Of a stretch of DNA of 64,000 nucleotides, positions 22,429 through 35,328 are shown one piece after another. Numbering within the stretch: the stretch's first letter is position 1; every line of letters begins with the position of its first letter. This DNA comes from Cenococcum geophilum 1.58. Lineage: Eukaryota > Ascomycota > Dothideomycetes > Gloniales > Gloniaceae. The stretch spans positions 2,218,536 through 2,282,535 of the forward strand of contig KV748178.1 in the NCBI GenBank assembly GCA_001692895.1. The letters run 5' to 3'. The position numbers were made by a program, and so were the translations under genes. Below the pieces are notes generated by a model. It saw only the letters and a program-made list of their open reading frames with translations. It was not told where the DNA came from and did no database searches.

Positions 22429-25400
22429 CTAACTCGACGTTACCTTCTCCTCAGCTTCAATCTTCTTCCTCTCTGCCTCCTCTGCCTCTTCTTTCTTCCT
22501 CTGCTCTTCCCTCTCTAACTGATCCTTCCTCCGAATCGCAATATCTTTCGGCCGGAAATCACTAAATAGCTGCTTCAGCACCTTCTCAATAATCCAACAT
22601 CCCGCATAGTCCAGAACCATGACTACCGTTAGCGTTGCTTTGAATTCAGTGCTAAATGGTACCAGCTTCAACCTTTCGTTAATTTCGGGAATGAATTCCG
22701 TAGCGCAAGAGAATGCAACTCCGGAGACGAGGACAAGACCCCAATACATGCCTTTATTCTCGCGGATGCCTTCCCGGAAGGGACGACCTTGATAATTTAT
22801 GGCGAATGTGGAGATCTGTTGGATGAGTTGAAGGAGGTAGATGGCACTGTTCAGAAGAGAAGGTTCAAATTCGCCTTCCAGGTCGATGTTGTCTTTCTTA
22901 CTACTTAGGGGTTAGTTTCACAGCTGAGTATCGAGTTTTAGATAGAGAACTTACGGCTCAATGCGTTGTACATATTGGGAAATGTAGATTAGCGTTACAA
23001 TGTGGATTGCGAATTGGCCCAGGACAGAGCCAATGATATAGAAATTAAATATATTGTATTGAGGACGCTCTTTGGAGAGTTGTTCGACAGGCTAGGGGAT
23101 GAAGTTAGCATCGAACGTGCCTTAAATATAGAGCTGACCTAACTTACCCTAGCCCGAGAAATAGAAAGGAAGCAAACGCTCATCATCATGCCGCTGATCG
23201 TAACTTGACCATCACCAAATTTAATACCATCGAGATATAAAACGCTCAAGCTGTAGGCACTAATGAGACAGTTCAAGGCGAGTATTTTGTACATCTGAAT
23301 AGTTGCGACTAAGGTGCATCGCCCTTGGCGGATGATGTTCGGGATTGCAATGACGTTAGCCAGCTTGCTGGTAAAGGGCGCGGCAACTGAGGCGTCGCCA
23401 AGTTTGATGGTAGGAGGTTCACTATCATCAAGCTCTTGATTCATCATTGACTGGGTTAGCTTATCTGCTAGTCCTTGAGCTGGATTCCGAGGATCCTTTG
23501 GTTGGTTGGACTGCTGAAGGGCCTTGGCTCCAGGTGTTGTGATTGTAGGGATTCCATTAGCCTCTTTTGCGTCAGCACTGTTAGCAATAGCCCCAGCGGC
23601 ATTTTTCTTCTCTGCTTCTCGAAGCATGGCCTTCTCATAATGTGGGTTTTGTGGGCCAGGAGGGTAGATGTGTGCGATCATAATTGGAACGGGAGGAACT
23701 GGCTGGTTAAAGCGTTGCATGAGTTGGCATTGCTTTTCGTAAACCTCTTTCATCTTTGTTGTCCTAAAATGCTCTGCGATCTTATCCAGATCCTCTTTCG
23801 TACCGTTAAGAAGAGCAACGCCGATGTGGGCTTGCTTCAGCGCTCCTACATCGTTTGTTCCATCGCCACACATTAGAGTAGTGTAACCGCAATCCTTAAG
23901 TCCAAGCAAGATCTCTTCCTTTTGTTTAGGGGAGACACGCGCGTAGACCCATGCGTGTCGTAGGAGTTGGCTCCAGGCCTTTTGGTCCTTGAACTTTGCT
24001 AGCGCATATCCAGTGACGCAAATATCTTTCGTGTCCAAGATCGCACGGTCTAAGGGATGGGTGGGATCAACTGGGATGCTCACTTTGTCGTCAATGCTTC
24101 GCCAGACGAGGTTTTCTCCAGAGTCATCATTCTCGGGCGCGTCCAAAACTAGACAATCTCGGTCAACGATCTCGACCTGGCGGGCAACGTGCACAGCGGT
24201 TAGTGGGTTGTCGCCGGTAATCATTACCACGCGATGGCTGCTCTCATTGAGCATGCGTACAGCTTGCTTGGCATCATCCTTTAACGGACATTGCAAAACT
24301 AAAAACCCTGCGAATGTCAAGTCGCACTCAACGTCTTCTCGTTTGAGATCGTTAATGCGGTTCTGGCCGAATTCTGAATCCTGAGAAAGGTATTTATATG
24401 CGAGAGCGAGGACTCTTCCACCGTTTCTAGTGAAATATTTGAAAGTCTCCTCGTACTTTAGTGGTGTGTGGACCAACATCTTCCGAATTGTCTCCGGAGC
24501 GCCTTTAACACCAACAAAAGTGCTTTTAATTTTCCTGTGAGTCTTGTTGTTTGTAACAACCACAGTGGCAACGGAGCTCTGTCTTTTGAGAGCGGAAGAG
24601 AATTGAAACCTTCTCCGAATTTGTACAATATCGGCGTGCGTAGTAGATGAAGATCCTTTTTGCGAGGGCATATTTTTGTTCGTAAGCGTGTCATGGGCTC
24701 CCAAAGACCAACCTAACGAGGATAGAGTTGCTTTCTCCATCGGCTCTCCAACAATTTCTCCCTCATCCAATTTGACCAAAGCGTGCGCAGTAGCCAAAAC
24801 AAGAGTAGTTTCAGTACCAACTTCAGCGACTGAGATGACTTCCGTGTGAGCACCGTCTGGTCCTGTTTGAATTCCTGGTTGACCAAGCGATAGACCAGCA
24901 ATGCCGTCCACCACGAGATCCTCGCCCGTCAATGTTCCGGTCTTGTCGAAGCAAGCAACGTCCACTCTACCGGCAAATGGAATACGGAATGGCTCCGTAC
25001 AGAAGATGGCGTATCGGCTTAGAGCGGCAAGACTGGTGTTGACAGCGAGACTGAGTTCCATGGGAAGCTCTGGAGGAACGACGCTAGTGATAATGAGAAC
25101 GCAGTCAAGTAACAGTTTCGAGCGCTTTCGGTCCTTGGCAACACCTTCCTGCCAAACATACCACGATGCGGCAATGGCAAAGATCAATAGGAAGAGGATG
25201 AAGAGTAAAGCCTCGACATTGTTCGCCGACACGCGCTCAGTGGAGTAGATCATGGTCCGAACAAGGCTTCCTTGACTAGTCTCGAAGCCTGTCTTCACTA
25301 CGATTGCGATAGCACCTTTATCCGGTGGCGGTGGTACCCCAGAAGCCAATTTAGGAACAACGTCAAGGTCATCTTCGCTAGATGTTCCATGGGTTACTTG

Positions 25401-26447
25401 AAGGACCTTAGTGCCGCCGTAGAGGAATGCATGTTTGTCGAGTCCTTCAGGCTCAATTTGCGCATCTCCAGGCCGAAGTTGGACGGAGTCCTTCAGAACT
25501 GGAGTACTCTCTCCTGAGAGCATGGCCTCATTCACAATCGCTGATCCTTCGATCAACACCATATCGCATGCCACACCACTGTCTTCCTTTGTTCTTCCCA
25601 CTGATACCACATCTCCTGGTAAAAGTTTATCGCTCAAAATCTCCTGCCATTTGTTTTGCCGGTAGACTAAAATATCGTAAGGCTTGATGCTCATTCCGCG
25701 GAATTCGTTCAAGGTCCGTTGCCGCTGCCAAACAACTGTACTCTCAAAAGCAACCAGCATAAAGAGAGTGAACAGCGAGTAATACCAGTATTCATCCAAC
25801 ATCCAAAGACCCACGCAGAAGATCTGAAAGACAAAGAAGGGCGCTACGGCGTGTTCTTTGAATAGCTCGGTGAATGTAGGAACGGGGATATCGAAGGAGT
25901 TATCGCCATAATGTTGTCGAAGGCGCTCAATTTCTGCAGGAGAGCTAAAGCCGCGCGATTGTTGAAAGGTCTTGATGAGTGGTTTGGGTTCCGCATCGAG
26001 CGCGTACGACAAAGGCGCGAAGGTCTTCTTCTCAGGGTTGTAGAGGAAACGTCGTTTTTGGAAAAGGAACGAGATGTTCGGCTTTCCTCCAATATTGTCG
26101 CGCTTTAGTGGACAGATCTCCGCCGACCCTGCATTCGCCACGGGGATGACCTTGATCAGCTGGGCCGTTCGGATGTCTTTGGCTTTAGTCGTGGTAAAGA
26201 GTGACCTTAGGTTAACATTCCAGTGGGTAGTAAGCCAGATCAATGCCTGGATGGAGAAGATGCTTCCTGACCACACGAATGTCCATTCTGACGACTGTAT
26301 GTGCTTCTCGTATCGCTCCGGGGAGAGGTAGAATGCAAAGAACGCTGGCCAGATGACAAGGAACGGCCAGACATAGGTGTGAAGCGAGAGAGGTAAGGGA
26401 TTATGGAGACTCGCAGACTTTATCTGCGAGTTGTCGACGAGAGGCAT
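22429..26447 (-). CDS. spf1: P5A-type ATPase Spf1 (ER transmembrane-helix dislocase)
   Basis: Three exons, 23,148-26,447, 22,955-23,091 and 22,429-22,900 (introns of 56 and 54 bp, both GTAAGT), encode 1,302 residues, the normal length for fungal Spf1. Landmarks are the P5A signature PPELPMELSLAVN at 457-469, the phosphorylation motif DKTGTLTGED from D501, the actuator loop LSGES at 309-313, KGAPE at 648-652, TGDNP at 745-749 and GDGTND at 861-866. Membrane helices are visible at about 25-80, 200-240, 410-465 and through the two short exons. The C-terminus is a charged coiled coil (REEQRKKEEAEEAERKK). P5A ATPases sit in the ER membrane and remove misinserted transmembrane segments; they were formerly linked to Mn2+ and sterol homeostasis. 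All catalytic residues are present. The second intron's acceptor was chosen to keep RIEPKKDNIDLEGEFEPS in frame. The start codon is only about 130 bp from the RIP-mutated block. Confidence 0.96.
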
Positions 26448-26925
26448 GGCTGCTGAAAAGAATACCGGTCGACGTCAGTTTTCGTGGACTGGCTTTACTC
26501 AAGGATTATCAACGCTAAGACTCTTGGCAGCTCTCGAATCATTGAGATCACACTAACCCCGAAGCATCACCGAGTATTTTTTAATGCTAAACGCATACAA
26601 TTGGTTTAGGGTTACGTGTCTTTTATAATTCCTTAAGAGCCTAAAAGGATATATGTTCTATAATAGTGACCTAATAAATTACTTCTTATACGTTTATTTA
26701 TCTAGCTAGCCTAAAGTATAGTTAAATTAAATAACTATTTTTTAAAATTATTAAAAACTTATAAAGAGTAAAACTTATATTATAATAGAAAGACCAATTA
26801 CTCCTCGCGTTATTCTCTCCTAGATTCTACTATATATACGGCCTTATAGGCGTTTATAACTAATAATAAAGACTTTTAGCTTATGATTAATACTAATAAG
26901 TTATAATAATTATATATTAGTCTAC
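26448..26925. other. spf1 upstream flank passing into AT-rich block
   Basis: The first about 130 bases keep normal composition and must contain the proximal spf1 promoter. From about 26,580 the sequence turns sharply AT-rich with TpA-dense runs. No gene, terminal repeat or domain was recognised before the gypsy C LTR at 26,926. Confidence 0.55.
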
Positions 26926-27295
26926 TGTCACGGAGTAAGTATAAGCGGCGATAATATATATCGGAGTAGATATTATTAAGCTATATACATAAACTATATA
27001 ATAAAGTTTAGACGTTACGTAAGGAAAGAAGGTAAGAAAACGGGAAGAAAGGGTATATATTGTTAGCTTAGTTGCTTAATTAATACGTATATAGAGTAGA
27101 ATAGGATTTAAGTAGTAGTCCTGGCAGAACTTAGTAGGATTTAGTAGAACTTAGTGGAATATAGCAGAATATAGCAGATTACCGTTAGATTGCTACAAAT
27201 TACTATTAGATTACTATCTTGTGGTTAGTCTCTAGTTGCTAAGTTAGTGGAAATAGGTAGATGTGTATAAGGTATTACGAGGGTGTCCTATAACA
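26926..27295 (-). repeat. 3' LTR of gypsy C
   Basis: The limits are TGTCACGGAG...CCTATAACA, giving TG...CA ends, and the adjacent polypurine tract is on the correct side for a minus-strand element. Length is about 370 bp. The LTR carries several GGCAGAA/AGCAGAATATAGCAG-like direct repeats. No partner 5' LTR was found in the window. Confidence 0.7.
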
Positions 27296-27446
27296 GTACC
27301 CCCCCTTTAAACTTAAGTTTCTACGAGATAGGGTTATAGTAGTTCTAGGTAGAGTTTATAAAAGTCTTTTACGGCTTATATAAGTCCTATAGAGTTAACG
27401 GGTTTCTATAAGGGCTTAGTAAAGCCTTTCTATTTTATAAGGTATA

Positions 27447-27656
27447 TATTATAGCTTATACAAATGCCTCTAAACCAAAGCTTATAGAATGCTGTATTAT
27501 AAAGATACTAAGCTAAAGAGAAGGAAAAGGGGTCGCTAGGACCGATGTAAACAAATATATAGGGTAAGCCGCTAAGGCGCTAGCTTTGGGCGGGCCAATC
27601 GCAGGTTGGCAGAATATGGCAGAATTTGGCAGGTAACGTGCGATAGCGCCGTTACA
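27447..27656 (-). repeat. LTR of gypsy A1 (3' LTR)
   Basis: This is 210 bp, reading TATTATAGC...GCGCCGTTACA on the plus strand. The first bases were TGTTACGGC in the family consensus seen in the other LTRs; TG>TA and CG>TA changes are RIP-type. It contains TGGCAGAATATGGCAGAATT direct repeats near the GTTACA end. Confidence 0.9.
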
Positions 27657-30600
27657 TCACCCCCCTCTTTAAAAGAAAGCCTGCCCTTAGGCTTAGTTAG
27701 AAATAGGGTAGCACTAGGCTTATAAATATAGAATTATAAAATATAAGATAAGGAGATAAAGGGGATATAAGTATGTCTAAACTAAGTACAAAGGGCGATT
27801 GTAGGCTAAGTAAAAGCACTAGGCTAGAACGAGTAGCCGCTAAAAGTCTTAGCACGGATCTAACTAATTAGATAACTTTAACTAGCGGTTAAAGTTCCTA
27901 AATATCTGAAATTTTATAGTACTGGCAGAAAACGGCAGAATTCGGCAGATAGCTGTATTAGGGCTTTAGGGCGTTTTTGTCCCTATATTCTTCTAGTAAC
28001 TTATTATCTTTATTATACTAGCATTCTATCTATTTATCTAGGTACTTTAGGGGTCTAGGCGTATTAGGGTATTAATTATAGAATTCTTTAAGCTTTTAGG
28101 GGTAGCCTATAAAGTTCTATATAGGGTATTAGGTTGGGTTAAGATTGTAGCCCTTCTATTAGATATAATATTTTAGTATTCCCTATACTATCTTATAGGC
28201 CAGTATTTTGTTAACCTCCTATTTATTATTACCGTTTACTTAAACTAGTAGGGGAGGCTCGTTCTTTTATCTAGGTAATAGGTTATTTATAGCTTTCCGT
28301 AACTTATCTAGTAAGAAAATAGGGTAAACCCTAATTAAATCTGGGAGCTTTATCTTATATAAGTTACCTATCTTCTTAAAAACCTTATACGGTCTTACTA
28401 TCTAGTAGTCTAGCTTATAGCTAGGTCGTTTAGTCTTCCAATTCCTTATTATAACCCAAACTATATTACTAGGGGCAAAATTAGGCTCTTAACAGTGTTT
28501 GTTTACCTACTATTTTATTAACTTTTAAGCTTTTTTTAGGTTCTTACGGGCTACCGTCTAGGCTTCCTCCAATCATTTAGCGTACTATTAGGCCTTAGTA
28601 TAGAATAGCTTCTCTTATACAGTCTGGGGTTCTTTTAGCCTTTTCCAGTTAAAGCTTATATAGGGTGGGTATCCCATTTCTAGCTAAATCGGGGTAAACC
28701 CTATAGAGTTATAAGGTAAGGTTACTTGCGCGTAGTCTATTAAGGGTAATAGTTTAGACTAATTGTCCTAAAAATAATTAATAAAGGGCCTAAGCCTCTA
28801 GTCTAGGTACTAATTTATAATCTCTATCTAACCGTCTATCTGGGGGTAATAAGCCGTAGAAAGCTTTAGCTTAATACCTAAGATTTAGGTAAACTTATTC
28901 TAGAAGGCCGATATAAACTATAGCCTATAATTAGATATAATAATATCTAGTAATCTATAGATTTGGTAGACGTAATAGACATATAGCTAGGCTACTTCTT
29001 TAGCATTAATGTTTTTATAATAGGGAATTAAAAACGGGCGTTTACTAAACTGGTTAACTATAACTATAACTATATCGTATCCGTTACGGTTCCTAGGTAG
29101 TTTATAAAAGTCTATAAAAATATACTACTAAGAGCGCTCTAGTATTAGGAGTAGCTTAAGTAATTCTAGGGTCTTATCCTAAGGGATTATAGCTCTCTAG
29201 TAGTCTTCGCAGTTCTATATATATTAATTAATATTCGCGACTATTCTTAGCCAGTAATAGTAGTAGTTAATAATTTTATGGGTCTTATTCTTGCTAGGGT
29301 GTGCTATAGAGACTTAGCAATAAGCTTCGCGGATTAGTTTAGTCTATAAATTATTAATATTAGGGACTATAAGCTACTCCTAGTATAGGAGCAATCCTTC
29401 CTCCGTCTTAAAATCGGGGTCCCCTTTTACGGCTTATTCGCAAAGGGCCCTTAAGGCATTAGTCGTGCGGTTTATAGTTAGGAGGCGGTTAATTTGCCCT
29501 ATTAGCTTATCTAAGGATTCCTCTATTAGTGCTAGCTTGTTTTACTAAAAGTATAGCTCCTTAAGGATTTATAGGTTAAGCTATTCTAAATAAAGGAGGG
29601 CGCGCGTCTGATATTAGGTCTTTAGCTTATCCTAGGGTTCTGTATCTTATTCTCTTTAGGTTAAAGTATTAGCCTTAAAGTTTTGCTTACTAAAATAATA
29701 TATAATTATATAAAAAAAAATAGAAGAGTATTTTAGCCTACTAGGCTTATTATCTAGTAAGCTGTTTTATAGTTATAAAGTACTTTAGGGCTTTATAATT
29801 TATATATATCTTAATCCGGAAGTTTATACCGTTAAGCTCTACGCACTATTAGGAGAGTAATTAAATAATAACTAGTATTTCTTTATTATATACTTTATAG
29901 TTATACTTAGCTAGGTCTATTATCTTTAAAAAAAAAGCTATAGGGTACTATTTACTGTTTAGATATAACTGTAATAGGATTCCCGCTAGAACCCTATTAA
30001 AGGCGTCCATTTCTAGCATTAATTTAAGGTCTAGGTTATAGTAATAAAGAATTAGGGAAGAAATAAGCCGATTCTTTATCTCTTTAAAGGCTTTTATATA
30101 GCTATTATTAAAGATAAAAGGTATATCCTTCCTGGTTAGTTATATAAGAGGTTTTACTATAATTCTATATTTACGGATAAACTAGTAGTAGAAGTTACAA
30201 AAGCTAAGGAAGGATTAGATTCCTTTTACTATATAAGGGGGCTTCTAGTTTCAGATTACCTTTACCTTCTTAAAGTTGACCTTAATTCCTTCTATAATCA
30301 CAATAAACCTAAGGTATTTTATACATTTTACCCTAAACTTATATTTCTTAATATTAACTTATAAGCCCGTATTCCGTAGTCTCTCTAGGACCTTCTTAAC
30401 ATAAACTTAATACTTAAGTTTATTATCTAAGTATATAAGAATGTCGTCTAGGTATACCGTGCAGAATTAATTAAGGTAATTAAAAAGAACGTTATTTATA
30501 TACCTTTAGTACGTAGCTAGTTCGTTTATTAGTCTAAAAGGAAGAACTTTATATTTATAGGAACTATAACGGGTACGGAATATTGTTAAGTCTTTAGATA

Positions 30601-33383
30601 TAGGGTCTATCCTAATTTAGTAAAAAGCTTAGCGGATATTAAGTTTAGTAAAGATCTTTACCTAGCTTAGACATATAAGGGTCTCATTAATTAAAGAAAT
30701 AAGATACTGGTCCTTTTAGGTAATAGTGTTTAGCTTTTAATAGTTAATATAAAAACAAAGGCCTCTATTAGGCTTTTTTATAAATAAAATAGGGGAAGTA
30801 AAAGGGGCTTAACTTAGCTTAATAAACCCTTTATCTAGGTTGTTAATTAAGTACTACTTTATTACTTTTAGCTTATCCATTAATTAATAGTAGAGGGGGC
30901 TATAGCCTAGCGAGTTATTAGCTTCTAATTAAATCTTATAATTATACGTCTAGTAGGGGGGTAATTTGTCTAAGGCTGCCTTAAAAAATGCATCCTTATA
31001 TTCTATATAAATAGTAAAAAAAAGGCGTTTAATTAGTTCCTTATTAGTTTCCTCAGCTAGCCTTTTCTCTCTATTATTAATAATTTAGTTAATTTTATAT
31101 AGGCTTGTTATAAAGACCTTATTATCCTTCTAGTATATATTAAAGTGGAACGCTATAGCACTAATTATAGCAATGTTTATAGTGGGGGGATTGCCTAATA
31201 ATAGGGGCGTATGTAACTTTAGGGACTTCTAGAGTATTAGCGTTATTATTACTCCTTTTAGCTCCTGTTATATCTTTTAGAGGTTATCCCTTATATCCTA
31301 TTAATACGTTCTTTTCTATACTAGTTAAATTCGTGCAATTTAGACATTATCTATATTACTATCTATCCCGCTTTTATATATAGAGTCCTCTTTAAACATA
31401 GCGCTTTAGGAGAGTATCTTTATTAGTATAAAGTTCTTTCTAGCTTCGCGGCGGGCATTTTCTTAGGTAAAGGCTAGGTTATGGGCCCGGACATCCTACT
31501 AGTAGGTAGAGTTAGCCCTTACGGCTAGTATCTTGCGGTTAGTTTAGATCTCCCTAATAAAGGATAGCAACCTTAGTCTATCCTCTAGCTAAACGAACCA
31601 TCTTTATTATATATTTAACCAAATATTAAAATAGGATATTTATTTTCGTCTAAGGATTATATTATAGGACCCTAGGTCTAGGATATAAAAGGGGATACTA
31701 TATTAGCGTTGTCCGTTAAGAGTAATATATAACTTTAAGACGTGGGTAATAGGCCGACCGGCTTAGCCGTTATAGCCTTTTACCTAAATAGGCTTCTCTA
31801 GTTAGATGGCTTCTATATTTAGAAACTTAGCAACATTATTTATATAGGTAGTATTTATAAAGGCGAAGCTATTTACTCTAGTGTTAATAAGGGCGGTTAT
31901 ATTAACTCCATATCTATTCCGAGATACTATATATAAAACTATAAAATACTTTCCACCTATTAACTAACTAAGATTAATTTCTTTAAGATTAATAGGGTAC
32001 CCTAGGGGGGAGTCTTTTCCTAGGGTTCTTCTTTTCCTAACTTATCGGACGTTTCTCCTTCCTCTATCTCCTTAATATTGCCTATATCCTTTAGCTCCGG
32101 GCAGGATAAGGTAAAGTAACCCTACTTATTATAGTTATAGTATATGGCCAAGGCAGGGTCAATTAAAGTATTGCGGCGAATACTAGTTAATAGCGTAGTA
32201 TGTAACTAGTTAGGCGAGGCTTACTAGTGCGTAGTTATAACTTATCTTCCTACTCTAGCTCCTATAGGTATAGCTAGCGAGTTCCAATTATTACGGAGTT
32301 GCTTCTACTAATTAGGGTAGGCGTTAATCCGCTTTAGTTCTAAGTCTAATAATAGGTAATAAGCTATAAGTCTTTTATAGGTTAATAGGTTATCTAAGGT
32401 TATAGTAATATTTTCTTATAGCCGGATTATTAGCTTATTATATAGGTTTAATTAGTAGTTCTTAAGGGGAACCTAGCCTTCCCCTATAAGGTATAGGAAT
32501 TAAGTCTAAAATTTAGTAAAGGGTTAGTTTAGTTTTATTATTAGGCGATTATAGTTATAACGGGCATCCTATACTTTATTTAGGTTAATATAAATAGCCG
32601 CTAGGTACCGTATTATCTTATTAACAGATATAAATTAGACAGGGGAGTCATCCTTAAACTTGGCTTAAAGGTGCCATTAGGCNTCCCTAGTAGTTTAACT
32701 AAAAAGGTAGAGCATTTTAGCTTCTTTAAAAAGAAAATAGTTATAGTTAACGCGGAGCTTTCCTTATACTTAAATCCTCCAATTCTTAAAGATAGGGTCT
32801 ATCCCGTTAGATAGTAATAGGGGGTTAAAGAGCTTAACGGACTTTAATTACTTTATTATTATATCCGTACTCCCTAGTATATTATATTTANTAGAGTAAA
32901 TAGGTNNGCTAGGGCTTTANAAAGGGAAAGCTAGGCTATTTTATAGGGCCGTAAGGCTTTTTAGGATCTCTTATAGGGTCTCTTATATATTTCTTACTTT
33001 AAGACGATTGGCTTCCTAGCTAGCTGCAAGGGCGCGAATCTACTCGCGTACGTCTATAACGTTATTATTATCTTTAATTTCTAATCCTAATTAGATCTTA
33101 GGTTCCTCTCGGGTAAAGGCAGCTCTCTTAGATAAGCTTACTTTAGGTGCCATTATTAGCTTCCTAAGGTTTGTTAGTATTATATGCTTTAATTTTAATT
33201 CCGGGGGTATAGGTCCAGTCCTATCTGGCTTATAAGGTGGGATATTATTTAGGCCTTCCCAGGTAATATAGAGTTGTTTTGGTGTCTAAGTATAGCGCGT
33301 TAATGCGTTATTGCAGACGAAGTTTCTTTAGGGTGGGATATTATTAAGGCCTTCCCAGGCAAAGTAGGGTGAGCTTAGTATAA

Positions 33384-33593
33384 TATTACGGCTTGTATAA
33401 ATGCCTCTAAACCGAAGCTTATAGAATACTATATTACAAAGATACTAAGCTAAAAAGAAGAAAAAGGGGTCGCTAGGACCGATATAAATAAATATATAGG
33501 GTGAGCCGCTAAGGCGCTAGCTTTGGGCGGGCCAATCGTAGGTCAACAGAATATGGTAGAATTTGGCAGGTAACGTGCGATAGCGCCGTTACA
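33384..33593 (-). repeat. LTR of gypsy A1 (5' LTR)
   Basis: This is 210 bp, TATTACGGC...GCGCCGTTACA, matching the LTR at 27,447-27,656 and both copy 2 LTRs with mainly transition differences. It is followed by the GTATA duplication. Confidence 0.9.
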
Positions 33594-34625
33594 GTATATA
33601 TATTAGCGTTTCCGTTTATCGTACTTAATATTATTAATTCTTTTAATAAAGTACTCGTTCTTACTATCTACTTTAACTAGTAGGGGAGGGTCCTATATTT
33701 ATCTAGGTAGAGTATCTAATATAGAGGCGATAGGGTAAGGATTAATATATAGAATACGGGGTGGATTTAAACCAAATTAGGGAGCTTTAGTTAGTAGGCG
33801 TAAGAGGAGATAACCTTCTTAACCTTATAAGGGCCAGCATTCTTTTAATTAAGTTTCTTAGTAAGTTATTTTATATTTAGATTTTTTATATCTAGTTAGA
33901 CGAAGTTATTAATCTAGTAGGCTGGTGCTAGGGTTCGGTTTTTATTTGCTGCGGCTTTATAGATAAATTAGGCCTATATTATCTCGTTAGTAAGGAACTA
34001 TTATAGTTCCTCTATTTTCTTTATAAATTTATTTACTTTTATAACTTATAAGGCGTAATAAGTAGGGCAAGGAATATTACTAAAGGGTTTAAACCCTATT
34101 TATAGATACTAGCCGTAGTTGGCTAGGAATAAGGAGACCTTTATAGTTTCTAAGATAGAATTATTTGCGGTAAAATTAGCGAATATAAGCTAGTTAATCT
34201 AGTTATCCTATAAATATAACGTGTATATCTAAATATACTGCTCTATTATAGTATTTATAAGTTCTATTTAGCCGTCCGTTTCTAGGTAATATATAATAGA
34301 TAGCAGTACTTTAATATAGAGTTAGGTAGTTAGTTCTTTCTAAAATATAAAGATAAACTAGCTGCCTCTATTAGAGAGAATTGTTTTAGGGAGTCTATAG
34401 AGTTTCTATACGTAATTTAGAAACAGTTAGGTAACGGCAGGTGTTAATATATTAGGGTAGGCGATTAAGTATCTTATTTTAGATAGTCGGTCTATAACTA
34501 CTATAATATTTATACAGCCTTTACTTATAGGGAGATTAATAATAAAGTTAATTAAGATATTCTTCTTTTTTTATTTTTTTATTTTTTATATCCAATTGTA
34601 TTATACTACGTACAATACTGCGCAT

Positions 34626-35030
34626 CAGCGTGGTCGATTAAGCGGCCAGTCCGTAGACTAACCGTCACCCGATTGATCGCCCAAATTTTAGCTGCCCAAT
34701 CCAGTCAGTCCATGAAGTTATCCGTCTTAATCCGGACTGGATCCGACTGATAGAGCTCTTAGTACCCCTGGATACGCGTAAAAGAGGGGTAGATAGACGC
34801 GTTCGCGTTGTTTTTGGTCCGTGCATGGTCCGTGCATTTACTCTTTCCCCCTAAATTCCCCCTAAACTATGCCTAAAAAGGCTTAAAACTAAGCTATGCT
34901 GCCCTGTCCGCCGTCTGTAGACGTTTGCAATCGGGCCTTATTAATCAGGCCAATCCGGCAGCTCTAATTAAGAGGCCAATCTGGCCGTCTGAACCTTAAC
35001 GATCCAGACGTCGGGCAACTAACCACGCTG
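34626..35030. mobile_element. hAT-type MITE, 405 bp, in LINE 3' UTR
   Basis: A perfect 8-bp duplication CTGCGCAT (34,618-34,625 and 35,031-35,038) flanks a 405-bp non-coding insert. Its ends CAGCGTGGTCGATTA and CAACTAACCACGCTG form imperfect terminal inverted repeats of about 14 bp. Eight-base duplications and CA...TG ends are hAT features. The related LINE at 42,840-43,090 has the same flanking sequence with one copy of the site and no insert. Composition is near 50% GC with no sign of RIP. Confidence 0.85.
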
Positions 35031-35328
35031 CTGCGCATGCAGCCTCTAGGCTATGGCGCTATAGTTCTATATACATAAATCCTTTCTAGGCAGCTTAATA
35101 TGTACTAGTAGCTATATCCTAGTAGTTTATAAACTCCTAAACTAGGAGTTTATAGTTCCTTAGTAAACCCTAAGTTCCTACAACTACTAGGGAATAAGAA
35201 AACAGTAGGAAAAACTATGAAATCCTAACACCTGTCCCTGTCCTTTTGCAATTTATTCTGTCCTTTTGCTCTCTAATATCTTTTTAAGAGCCTAGTAGGA
35301 GTTGCCTCCTTCTAGAATCCTATCTGTT

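Larger units (their letters stand above)
27447..33593 (-). mobile_element. Complete gypsy chromovirus family A, copy 1
   Basis: The element is 6,147 bp with 210-bp LTRs at both ends and a perfect 5-bp target duplication GTATA (27,442-27,446 and 33,594-33,598). The inside is minus-strand gag (from about 33,180), RT near 30,450-30,900, RNase H near 29,700-30,000, integrase to about 28,700 and a terminal chromodomain-like region. It aligns throughout with copy 2 at 50,181-56,318, where the domains read more easily. Frames are broken by RIP-type stops. A few isolated N calls lie at 32,683-32,920. It is inserted in the chromodomain of gypsy C. Confidence 0.92.

Noticed and set aside
23139..26447. 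Spf1 as a single-exon 1,102-residue protein
   Set aside because: The last residues run into a GTAAGT donor; splicing restores the conserved PVEQLSKERPQYN segment and the C-terminal membrane region.
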